64,000 bases of DNA from Paenibacillus arenosi (GTDB taxonomy: Bacteria > Bacillota > Bacilli > Paenibacillales > Paenibacillaceae), in NCBI RefSeq assembly GCF_014841135.1, contig NZ_JACYTN010000017.1:45086-109085 (forward strand), given 5' to 3'. The notes below the pieces were generated by a model that saw nothing but the letters and a program-made list of their open reading frames with translations, did no database searches and had not been told where the DNA came from. Made by a program: the position numbers and the translations under genes. Below are positions 46,041 to 53,354 of the stretch, one piece after another; position 1 is the stretch's first letter, and each line of letters begins with the position of its first letter.

Positions 46041-47114
46041 ATGACAACTTTTACTCAACAACATGCACGGATTAAAAAGCACAGGGGTATTGGAGCAGGA
46101 GCAGCGGGTATTTCGCTGCTCCTCTTGTCCATTGTTATCTGTTTAGCGGTTGGATCTGTCGATTTGCCGCTTGGAGACATCGTCCGTATATTATTGCACC
46201 ATCTGCCATGGGTAGGAGAATACATTCCTGTTACATGGGACCCTTCCTCGGCACAAATAATGATCCATGTTCGTTTGCCGCGAGTCATTATGGCGCTGCT
46301 AGTAGGTGGTGCGCTTGGTGTATCGGGTGCTGCGTTTCAAGGTGTGCTGCGCAATCCATTAGCTGATCCATATACACTAGGCATATCTTCGGGTGCTTCT
46401 GTAGGAGCAGCACTGCTGATTTATTTTGGATTGCAATATGCATTTCTGGGGCAATGGACAATTCCAGTTACAGCCTTTGTAACAGCGGTTATGGCTTTGT
46501 TTGTTGTATTAAGAATGGCCAGAGAGAATGGGAAGCTGCCGATCCAGACACTAATCTTATCTGGAGTGGTCATGCAGTCCTTCCTTGGAGCGATTGTCTC
46601 TTTCTTGGTTGCTATGTCGCAAGACGGAATTAATGAAATTTTGTTCTGGACAATGGGCAGCCTGGCAATGCGAGGTTGGTCATATGCGGGAATATTGCTG
46701 CCGTATTTTGTCGGAGGGCTTATTGTACTTATTGCATACTCCCGTTCTCTAAATATGCTTGCATTGGGAGAGCGACAGGCAGCGCATATGGGACTGCATG
46801 TGGAACGGACGAAATGGATTGTGTTGCTGACAGCAACTTTTGTAGCGGCGGCAGCCGTTTCTGTTGCGGGTGTGATCGGGTTCGTAGGGCTAGTCGTGCC
46901 GCATTTGCTAAGATTGATCATTGGGGCCGACTATCGTTTCCTAATTCCGATGTCCGCATTGGGAGGTGCCTTATATGTGCTGTGGGCAGATACGATCGCT
47001 CGTACGCTGCTGGCTCCGACAGAAATTCCATTGGGCGTCGTGACCTCATTCCTTGGCGCGCCATTTTTCGCCTTTTTACTTATCCGCAACAAGCGTAAGT
47101 CACAGGAGGGATGA
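46041..47114 (+). CDS. btuC: FecCD/BtuC-family ABC transporter permease
   Basis: The 357-residue permease has about ten hydrophobic helices and the family motifs RLPRVIMALLVGGALGVSGAAFQGVLRNPLADPYTLGISSGASVGA, VAGVIGFVGLVVPHLLRL and the C-terminal EIPLGVVTSFLGAPFFAFLL. It forms the membrane channel for the receptor above. It lies 17 bases after btuF and overlaps the ATPase gene region. Confidence 0.92.
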   Translation: MTTFTQQHARIKKHRGIGAGAAGISLLLLSIVICLAVGSVDLPLGDIVRILLHHLPWVGEYIPVTWDPSSAQIMIHVRLPRVIMALLVGGALGVSGAAFQGVLRNPLADPYTLGISSGASVGAALLIYFGLQYAFLGQWTIPVTAFVTAVMALFVVLRMARENGKLPIQTLILSGVVMQSFLGAIVSFLVAMSQDGINEILFWTMGSLAMRGWSYAGILLPYFVGGLIVLIAYSRSLNMLALGERQAAHMGLHVERTKWIVLLTATFVAAAAVSVAGVIGFVGLVVPHLLRLIIGADYRFLIPMSALGGALYVLWADTIARTLLAPTEIPLGVVTSFLGAPFFAFLLIRNKRKSQEG

Positions 47115-47116
47115 CT

Positions 47117-47983
47117 ATGAGAGAGCAAAACAGCATGAACCACTTCGCTCAAATGGCCGATGCTCGACCAGCTCCTCTAGGAGAGGTCATTTTATCCGCA
47201 CAGGCTATTACGCATGGTTATAGTAAGCTGCCTGTGTTACAGGATATTTCCCTGGAAATACGCAAAGGTGAATGGTTAGGGATTATTGGTCCGAATGGTA
47301 GCGGGAAATCAACGTTGTTATCTATTTTATCCCGTGCTGAACAGCCGACATCTGGTGAAGTTCAATTGTATGGTCGCCCTTTAGGGGCGTATAAGCGCAA
47401 GGAGCTATCTCGCTTAATGGCAGTATTGCAGCAAGAAACGATTCCTCCACTGCACTATAGCGTTCGTGAAGTTGTCGAAATGGGGCGGTTTCCTTATCAA
47501 TCGTGGTGGGGAACGGAAAATGAAGATAGTGGTCCATTTATCGATCATATTATGGAACGGCTGCAGTTGGAACAATTAGCAGATCGCAGAATTGATCGAT
47601 TGAGTGGGGGGCAGCGTCAGCGTGTCGCACTAGCCAAGCTGATGGCTCAATCACCGAGTATTATTTTGCTGGATGAACCGACGACTTATTTAGATATTCA
47701 TTATCAAATGCAATTTATGGATATTATTCGCGATTGGCAGCAGGAATGCGGATTGACTGTAGTTTCTGTTCTTCACGATCTTAATTTGGCCGCGCTTTAT
47801 TGTGACCGAATCGCGGTTCTAAATGAAGGAATTATACATGGTCAAGGAAGTGCGGCAGAGATGATTACGAGGGAATGCTTCGAGCAGGTGTTTCATGTTC
47901 ATGCTGAAATTGTCAGTCATCCGAAAGTGAATCGTCCGCAAGTGCTTCTTTGTCCAGAAGAGTTATATACGTCGGTAGAGTAG
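47117..47983 (+). CDS. btuD: BtuD/FecE-like ABC transporter ATPase
   Basis: The protein has 288 residues. Walker A GPNGSGKSTLL, signature LSGGQRQRVALAKLMAQ and Walker B IILLDEPTTYLDIHYQ are clear. About 25 residues precede the usual ATPase start. ATG 47117 is preferred because AGGAGGG lies six to seven bases upstream; the ATG at 47111 overlaps the btuC stop but touches the ribosome binding site. It powers the BtuC channel. Confidence 0.92.
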   Translation: MREQNSMNHFAQMADARPAPLGEVILSAQAITHGYSKLPVLQDISLEIRKGEWLGIIGPNGSGKSTLLSILSRAEQPTSGEVQLYGRPLGAYKRKELSRLMAVLQQETIPPLHYSVREVVEMGRFPYQSWWGTENEDSGPFIDHIMERLQLEQLADRRIDRLSGGQRQRVALAKLMAQSPSIILLDEPTTYLDIHYQMQFMDIIRDWQQECGLTVVSVLHDLNLAALYCDRIAVLNEGIIHGQGSAAEMITRECFEQVFHVHAEIVSHPKVNRPQVLLCPEELYTSVE

Positions 47984-48046
47984 TTTTTTTGGTTATCGTG
48001 GAATGCAATGGTATTAGGTGAAAGAATTTGATGAGGTGAAATGAAC

Positions 48047-49099
48047 ATGATGCAAACAAATTGGATTCCAGCTATTCCAAAATTAAATGATGAAGTGCGC
48101 CAAGCTGCACTTGATCATCAGAATCAATTGACGAAGCCGCAAGGAAGTCTTGGGGTGTTAGAGCAGTTGTCGATGCAGCTTGCTGCAATCACAGGGCAGC
48201 TTGTTCCTGATATCGAAAAGCGTGCTGTCATTGTCATGGCGGGTGACCATGGAGTATGTGCCGAGGGAGTGAGTGCTTTCCCTGCTGAAGTAACCCCACA
48301 AATGGTGATGAATTTTGTCCATGGAGGCGCCGCTGTTAATGTGCTTGCAAGACAAGCAGGTGCGGATGTGTATTGTGTTGATATTGGCGTAAATGCTGAT
48401 TTGGAGCACCCTAATCTATTGTCACGCAAAGTAAAGCGCGGTACAGCGAATATGGCTAAGGAAGCAGCTATGAGCCACGAAGAAGCGGAAGCAGCGATCC
48501 GTGTGGGCATCGAAGTTGCAGAGCAATTGATTGGTGAAGGCTATCGATTGATCGCTACTGGGGAAATGGGAATTGGCAATACGACTGCAAGCTCAGCTAT
48601 GCTGTGTGCATTTACAGGTTTGCATCCTGAAGATACAGTTGGCAGAGGGACAGGTATTGGTGATGAGTTGTGGAAGCATAAATGTGATGTTGTGCGCCAA
48701 GCATTACATGTAAATACGCCAGATCCAAATGATGCTTTGGATGTGCTAGCTAAAGTGGGCGGGCTTGAAATTGGTGGTTTGGTCGGTGTCATTATTGGTG
48801 CAGCGAAGCATGGTGTACCAATAGTTATTGATGGGTTCATCTCAAGTGTTGCTGCACTTGCGGCTGTTCGTCTTGTTCCTGATGTCCATCCATATTTGAT
48901 AAGTTCTCATTTGTCAGAGGAAAGAGGGCATCTAGCCGTTCTCCGTGAAATGGAACTACAGCCTGTGCTGCACTTGAATATGCGCCTAGGTGAAGGAACA
49001 GGAGCTGTGCTTGCTTTTCCGTTGCTTGATTCTGCCTGCTCGATTATGCGCGAAATGGCTACATTCGCTCAAGCTGGTGTATCGGGGAAGGAAGCATGA
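48047..49099 (+). CDS. cobT: Nicotinate-nucleotide-dimethylbenzimidazole phosphoribosyltransferase
   Basis: The 350-residue enzyme makes alpha-ribazole phosphate for the lower ligand of cobalamin. Landmarks are TKPQGSLGVLEQL, VMAGDHGVCAEGVSAFP, GEMGIGNTTASSA and the C-terminal LGEGTGAVLAFPLL with the catalytic Glu. ATG 48047 has GAGGTGA seven bases upstream; the ATG at 48041 touches that site. cobU starts inside its stop codon. Confidence 0.95.
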   Translation: MMQTNWIPAIPKLNDEVRQAALDHQNQLTKPQGSLGVLEQLSMQLAAITGQLVPDIEKRAVIVMAGDHGVCAEGVSAFPAEVTPQMVMNFVHGGAAVNVLARQAGADVYCVDIGVNADLEHPNLLSRKVKRGTANMAKEAAMSHEEAEAAIRVGIEVAEQLIGEGYRLIATGEMGIGNTTASSAMLCAFTGLHPEDTVGRGTGIGDELWKHKCDVVRQALHVNTPDPNDALDVLAKVGGLEIGGLVGVIIGAAKHGVPIVIDGFISSVAALAAVRLVPDVHPYLISSHLSEERGHLAVLREMELQPVLHLNMRLGEGTGAVLAFPLLDSACSIMREMATFAQAGVSGKEA

Positions 49100-49662
49100 G
49101 CAGCCATCGCATTATCCTTGTAACAGGCGGTGCTCGCAGCGGAAAGAGTACATTTGCTGAGAAGTATATGATGAAGTTAGCTCCAGCAGGGAGTTGTTAC
49201 TATGCTACTGCACAGCCTTTTGATCAGGAAATGACAGAGCGTATAAACAGGCATAAACAGGATAGAGCCAGCAGTGGTTATGTTTGGAGTGGTAAAGAAT
49301 GTTCCGTGGACTTGCCAGAGCAGCTGCGGCAGGAAACATCCTCTTATGTGCTAGTTGATTGTCTCACAGTCTGGTTGTCGAATGAGCTGTTGGCCGTTGA
49401 GCAGCGGCCAGATAGAGATCAATTGCTAGCTGATCGAATTGATCAATTAGAAGAGGCTGTAGGGCAATTTAGCAAACAAGGGACTGTTATTCTCGTTACA
49501 AATGAAGTAGGCAGTGGTGTTGTGCCTGCTTACGAGCTAGGACGAACATTCCGCGATCATGCGGGCAGGTTGAATCAGCGCGTAGCCTCATTGGCTGACG
49601 AGGTGTATCTTGTTACAGCTGGGATACCGATTGAACTGAAGAGCAGGATGGTACAGCTATGA
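49096..49662 (+). CDS. cobU: Adenosylcobinamide kinase / guanylyltransferase
   Basis: The protein has 188 residues. The P-loop GGARSGKSTFAE lies at residues 9-20, followed by VWSGKE and LVDCLTVWLSNEL, and VTNEVGSGVVP. It phosphorylates adenosylcobinamide and adds GMP, a step of cobinamide salvage. Start and stop overlap cobT and cobS as ATGA, so the three genes are translationally coupled. Confidence 0.93.
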   Translation: MSSHRIILVTGGARSGKSTFAEKYMMKLAPAGSCYYATAQPFDQEMTERINRHKQDRASSGYVWSGKECSVDLPEQLRQETSSYVLVDCLTVWLSNELLAVEQRPDRDQLLADRIDQLEEAVGQFSKQGTVILVTNEVGSGVVPAYELGRTFRDHAGRLNQRVASLADEVYLVTAGIPIELKSRMVQL

Positions 49663-50525
49663 AAACTCATTTCTATAGTGCCATCGCTGCGCTGCAATTT
49701 CTGACGAGGATCCCTATCCGCAAGCAAGTACCATTCACGCCTGAAGTGCTTAAGCTTAGCACCATCTGGTTTCCATTGGCAGGCGCCGCAATTGGACTGT
49801 GCATATGGCTTGCAGGAGCGCTTCTCCAGCTAGTTTTACCAGCATATCCAGCGGCCGCGTTGCTCGTATTTTTTGCGGTGGTGTTATCAGGTGGGCTGCA
49901 TATGGATGGGCTTATGGATACAGCAGATGGCATGTTAAGCAACCGTGATCGTGACAAAGTTATCGAAATCATGAAGGACAGTCGAGTAGGTGCAATGGGT
50001 GTACTTGCTTGTGTACTGATTCTGCTTATGCAATGGTCATTTATCGGTGCACTATTCGAAATGAATAGTTGGAGTCCGCTTGTCGCGCTGCCATTTATTA
50101 TGAGCCGCTATGTCATGGTATGGGCGATTGTCGTGTATCCACATACCGAAGCGGAATCTGGTTTAGGTCGCTATTTTATGGGGACGAACCGTACGCATTT
50201 GCTCGTATCAGCAATCGTTATGCTAGTTTTATTTGGCATATGTGTGTTTATCACTGCTGTTCTTTCGTACGCGGGGCTGTATGAACCAACTACGATATTG
50301 GCGGTTATTACTATGCAGGATTCATGGATATGGGGAATTGCTGGTTCACTAATACTTATTCTTATTCTGCTTAGTGTAACGCATTGGATAGCTTGTGTGG
50401 TCCAGCGAAGGATCGGCGGATTATCTGGTGATATATACGGCGCTATGGGTGAGCTGACCGTATCGATCGGATTAATGCTTCTTGTTATCGGCGTAAAATG
50501 GATAATTCATTTCTATAATCATTGA
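49659..50525 (+). CDS. cobS: Cobalamin synthase (adenosylcobinamide-GDP ribazoletransferase)
   Basis: The 288-residue membrane enzyme joins adenosylcobinamide-GDP and alpha-ribazole. It has several hydrophobic helices, the LQFLTRIPI start, and the acidic metal site GGLHMDGLMDTADGML, followed by a MKDSRVGAMGV segment. It is the last gene of the operon. With CobT and CobU it suffices for salvage of imported cobinamide; corrin ring genes are not in the window. Confidence 0.94.
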   Translation: MKTHFYSAIAALQFLTRIPIRKQVPFTPEVLKLSTIWFPLAGAAIGLCIWLAGALLQLVLPAYPAAALLVFFAVVLSGGLHMDGLMDTADGMLSNRDRDKVIEIMKDSRVGAMGVLACVLILLMQWSFIGALFEMNSWSPLVALPFIMSRYVMVWAIVVYPHTEAESGLGRYFMGTNRTHLLVSAIVMLVLFGICVFITAVLSYAGLYEPTTILAVITMQDSWIWGIAGSLILILILLSVTHWIACVVQRRIGGLSGDIYGAMGELTVSIGLMLLVIGVKWIIHFYNH

Positions 50526-50532
50526 TACAGTA

Positions 50533-50600
50533 AATGATGCAGTATAGATTCATGTGAAGATGCATGTAAATAATGCAGTAAAGATTCAGATTCAGAGATA
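50533..50600 (+). repeat. Imperfect direct repeat after cobS
   Basis: ATGCAGTATAGATTCA and ATGCAGTAAAGATTCA are two near-identical copies about 38 bases apart. No function is evident. Confidence 0.5.
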
Positions 50601-50743
50601 GGCGGTGGATGCTCTTGATTGACTCTAGTGTTGAGCTAGTTATTTGCGAAAGTGCTTCGTTTCCTTATTTTACAAGGTTAGAAAACACTTAAGTGGGGTA
50701 ATGTAGCGAACAGTAGTGATCATTGACAGGAGCGAATAGATTT

Positions 50744-51262
50744 ATGATTGAAATCCTTATTTCCATATTTGTCATCCAAATTGTATATGTCACGTTCTTC
50801 ACACTGCGAATGATTTTGACATTGAAGAACCAACGATATTATGCAGCAGGCATAAGTTGTATTGAGATTACGATTTATGTATTGGGGCTTAATATGGTGC
50901 TGCAATATTTGGATCAGCCGATTAGTTTGATCGTCTATGCGGTAGGTTACGGTCTTGGTGTCCTTGTTGGGACATGGATAGAAGAAAAGATAGCGCTAGG
51001 TTACGTGACTTTGCGCATAATCGTGAACGATCCAGAGACCACCCAATTAGCGAACAAACTTCGTGATTCCGGTTATGGCGTCACGACTTGGATCGGGCAT
51101 GGACGTGATGGAGATCGTATGATGTATGAAGTGCTGGCAAAGCGAAAAAATCAAAAGAAGCTGTACAAGTCGATATTGGAAATAGAACCGAAGGCGTTTA
51201 TTGTAACGTATGAACCGACGCAGTTACACGGCGGCTTTTGGACGAAGAGTACGCGAAGATAA
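50744..51262 (+). CDS. UPF0316 (DUF2179-type) membrane protein
   Basis: The 172-residue protein has three N-terminal helices with FVIQIVYVTFFTLRMILTLKN and GLGVLVGTWIEEKIALGYV, then a cytoplasmic DUF2179-like domain (about 88-170) with LRDSGYGVTTWIGHGRDGDR. It resembles the UPF0316 family (B. subtilis YebE-like). The function is unknown; DUF2179 relatives may bind nucleotides. ATG 50744 with AGGAG eleven bases upstream. Confidence 0.85.
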   Translation: MIEILISIFVIQIVYVTFFTLRMILTLKNQRYYAAGISCIEITIYVLGLNMVLQYLDQPISLIVYAVGYGLGVLVGTWIEEKIALGYVTLRIIVNDPETTQLANKLRDSGYGVTTWIGHGRDGDRMMYEVLAKRKNQKKLYKSILEIEPKAFIVTYEPTQLHGGFWTKSTRR

Positions 51263-51351
51263 GCGATACACTCGATAAGCGGAGATACTCTTCGCTTATT
51301 GATTTGGTGGATGCGAAATAGGTTATTTGGGATTGATGGGGATGAAAGTGT

Positions 51352-51545
51352 TATTCCTGCAAATGTACATCCTTTTGAGGCATGAGGTGGCAATTATAGG
51401 TGAAAAGATGCAAATGTGCATCTTTATGCCTTCAAATGCGCTGAATCCTCACCATATTGGGCTAAAAGCCTGCATAAATGCAGGCTTTGTCCTTATAAAT
51501 GGAAATGAAGTACTAAAAACCTGCACTTTTGCAGGAATGTTTTTT
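51352..51545 (+). repeat. Cluster of TGCA-centred hairpins
   Basis: Four related elements follow one another. They are CCTGCAAATGTACATCC (from 51356, imperfect), AGATGCA/TGCATCT (51406-51423), AAGCCTGCAT/ATGCAGGCTT (51466-51487, perfect 10-bp stem with a 2-base loop), and CCTGCA/TGCAGG (51520-51535, followed by a T run). Shared cores suggest a repeated intergenic element. Confidence 0.6.
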
Positions 51546-51651
51546 GCCACACAGTCGGTTTACCCTATCCAATCTTCACGCTCATAAAAAGGAAGCCTCT
51601 TTGAGAGCGTGAAGAAGATGAGTTTAAAATGATAAGGTAATTCAACAATGT

Positions 51652-51680
51652 GACCGTTACGATAAGTGACGGTCTTTTTG
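51652..51680 (+). terminator. Intrinsic terminator without an upstream gene
   Basis: GACCGTTAC pairs with GTGACGGTC (one G-T pair) around a 5-base loop, followed by TTTTT. The nearest gene stop on this strand is 390 bases away, so it may end a short RNA or a leader. Confidence 0.75.
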
Positions 51681-51847
51681 CTGTAACCGGTTGCGGGAGA
51701 TAAAGGTTAAAAATCAAAGGTTAAGTACTAGAGATTAAATACTAAAGATTAAGGGATCAATAAGGATCAAAGAGTAAATGCTAAAGCTTATGAGGACGGT
51801 TAACTATGGGGAAGAAATCAATTTTCCAACAACAATCAAACAATTAC

Positions 51848-51876
51848 TTGAATATTATAATAACAAACGGTATAAT
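51848..51876 (+). promoter_or_regulatory. Sigma-A promoter of the CDF exporter gene
   Basis: TTGAAT, 17 bases, consensus TATAAT. Transcription should start near 51883, which supports the ATG at 51922 as the start codon. Confidence 0.7.
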
Positions 51877-51921
51877 GTGGGTAACAAAAGGAAATGTTAT
51901 GGAACGAAAGGGGAACTTACT

Positions 51922-52935
51922 ATGGGCTTGCATCACGGACATAGCCATGCTCACGGACACGATCATGGGCATTCACATGGAAGGGGCGCGAATAAGAAAG
52001 CGCTGTTCTGGTCCTTAATTATTATATTCGTCTTCCTCATCGTGGAAGTGGTGGGGGGCATCATTACAAATAGCCTTGCGTTATTGTCGGATGCAGGGCA
52101 TATGCTTAGCGATGCTTCATCGCTGCTGCTCAGCTTGATTGCGATGATTTTTGCAGCAAAAAAGCCTTCGCCGAAGAAGACCTATGGATTTTACAGATTT
52201 GAAATTTTAGCTGCATTTATAAATGGTATTACACTCGTTCTTATTTCTGGCGTTATCCTATGGGAAGCTTATGAACGACTTATAAATCCGCAGGAAGTAG
52301 CGAGCTTGTCGATGATGGGGATTGCATTTGCTGGTCTATTAGCAAACATTGCAGCCGCTTACGTATTGATGAGAGGCGATATTAAAAACAACTTGAATAT
52401 GCGCAGTGCCTATTTGCATGTACTTGGTGATATGCTCGGTTCGATTGGTGCCATTGTAGCTGGATTCATTATGTGGAAGTTCGAATGGTATGTAGCAGAC
52501 CCGATTATTAGTATTATCGTAGCTATTCTAATTATTATAAGTGCATGGCGTGTGACGAGGGATTCGGTTAATGTATTAATGGAAGGTGCTCCTTCTCGAA
52601 TAGATACGGAGGAAGTAAGCCAGACACTGGCAGGTATTCCAGGTGTTATTCATGTTCACGACCTCCATATTTGGACGGTAACCTCAGGATTCGACGCATT
52701 GAGCTGCCATTTGAAGGTCAAAGACGGGACGGATAGTTACCCTGTGTTAAATGAGGTACTAAGGCTCTTGAAGGACAAGTATGAGCTTACACATACTGCG
52801 GTTCAAATTGAAGATTCCTCAGTTGAGCATGGGGATTTGATTTGTAAAGTTGGGCCGCAAGCGGGAGACGCTCACGATCATAGTCATGATCACAGTGGAC
52901 ATAGTCACGAACACATTCATAGCCATCAACATTGA
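51922..52935 (+). CDS. Cation diffusion facilitator exporter (CzcD/ZitB-like)
   Basis: The 337-residue protein has six hydrophobic helices. The metal-site motifs are SLALLSDAGHMLSDASSLLLSL in helix 2 and AAYLHVLGDMLGSIGAIVAGF in helix 5, giving the HxxxD and HxxxD ligands of zinc-type CDF proteins. The N-terminus (HGHSHAHGHDHGHSHG) and C-terminus (HDHSHDHSGHSHEHIHSHQH) are very rich in histidine. It should export Zn2+ or similar ions. AAAGGGGAAC precedes the ATG; a longer frame to 51778 begins before the promoter. Confidence 0.92.
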   Translation: MGLHHGHSHAHGHDHGHSHGRGANKKALFWSLIIIFVFLIVEVVGGIITNSLALLSDAGHMLSDASSLLLSLIAMIFAAKKPSPKKTYGFYRFEILAAFINGITLVLISGVILWEAYERLINPQEVASLSMMGIAFAGLLANIAAAYVLMRGDIKNNLNMRSAYLHVLGDMLGSIGAIVAGFIMWKFEWYVADPIISIIVAILIIISAWRVTRDSVNVLMEGAPSRIDTEEVSQTLAGIPGVIHVHDLHIWTVTSGFDALSCHLKVKDGTDSYPVLNEVLRLLKDKYELTHTAVQIEDSSVEHGDLICKVGPQAGDAHDHSHDHSGHSHEHIHSHQH

Positions 52936-53354
52936 CATCGGTAAACACGAAAGCTAGCTGCTAGTGGCAACAACTCTGTCTAGTAGACACTACGAAAAAC
53001 ATACTTTTATGTTGTGACCGTTTCCCGGCATTTTATCGGGAAGCGGTTATTTTTGTTCTTTATTTATTTTTAACCGTTCGAAGTTCATGCAACAATGTAT
53101 GGCACACGGGAATTGGACTACATAGTGACCATTAGTAGCAAGATTTACATGCCTGAATCGATAAAAAACAAAATTAATGCTGAATTATGTGATTTAATCA
53201 CTATTTTTGACAATATATACATATGTAAGAGTGAATATGTTATTATACTTCCGACACATTTTTATACTTGTTTGTATAATTTTTATCTTCTTGGGGTGAA
53301 TAGACTGTTGTTACGGAATGTATCGTAATAAAAAGAGAAAAGGAGAAATGTAGA
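52936..53354. other. Gene-free stretch between the CDF and surface protein genes
   Basis: After the CDF terminator the sequence is very AT-rich. A perfect -35 hexamer TTGACA (53207-53212) is present without a good -10 at the right distance, so I make no promoter call. Confidence 0.5.
53016..53056 (+). terminator. Intrinsic terminator of the CDF gene
   Basis: GACCGTTTCCCG pairs with CGGGAAGCGGTT (G-T pairs), followed by ATTTTTG. Confidence 0.82.

Larger units (their letters stand above)
51263..51847. other. Gene-free, hairpin-rich region upstream of the CDF gene
   Basis: It contains, in order, a group of TGCA-centred hairpins, an 11-bp stem (51573-51583 / 51605-51615), a promoter-like pair (TTGAGA 51602-51607, 18 bases, TAAAAT 51626-51631), an intrinsic terminator, and an AT-rich run of degenerate repeats (about 51700-51777). 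No plausible coding region ends at these terminators. Confidence 0.6.

Noticed and set aside
51778..51921. N-terminal extension of the CDF exporter by 48 residues
   Set aside because: The extension begins upstream of a consensus promoter and lacks a ribosome binding site; the histidine-rich start at 51922 fits the family.
53207..53235. Consensus -35 TTGACA as promoter of the surface protein gene
   Set aside because: No acceptable -10 occurs 16 to 18 bases downstream.
53095..53328. Open frame of 77 codons upstream of the surface protein gene
   Set aside because: No ribosome binding site, AT-rich composition like the spacer, no recognisable protein features.
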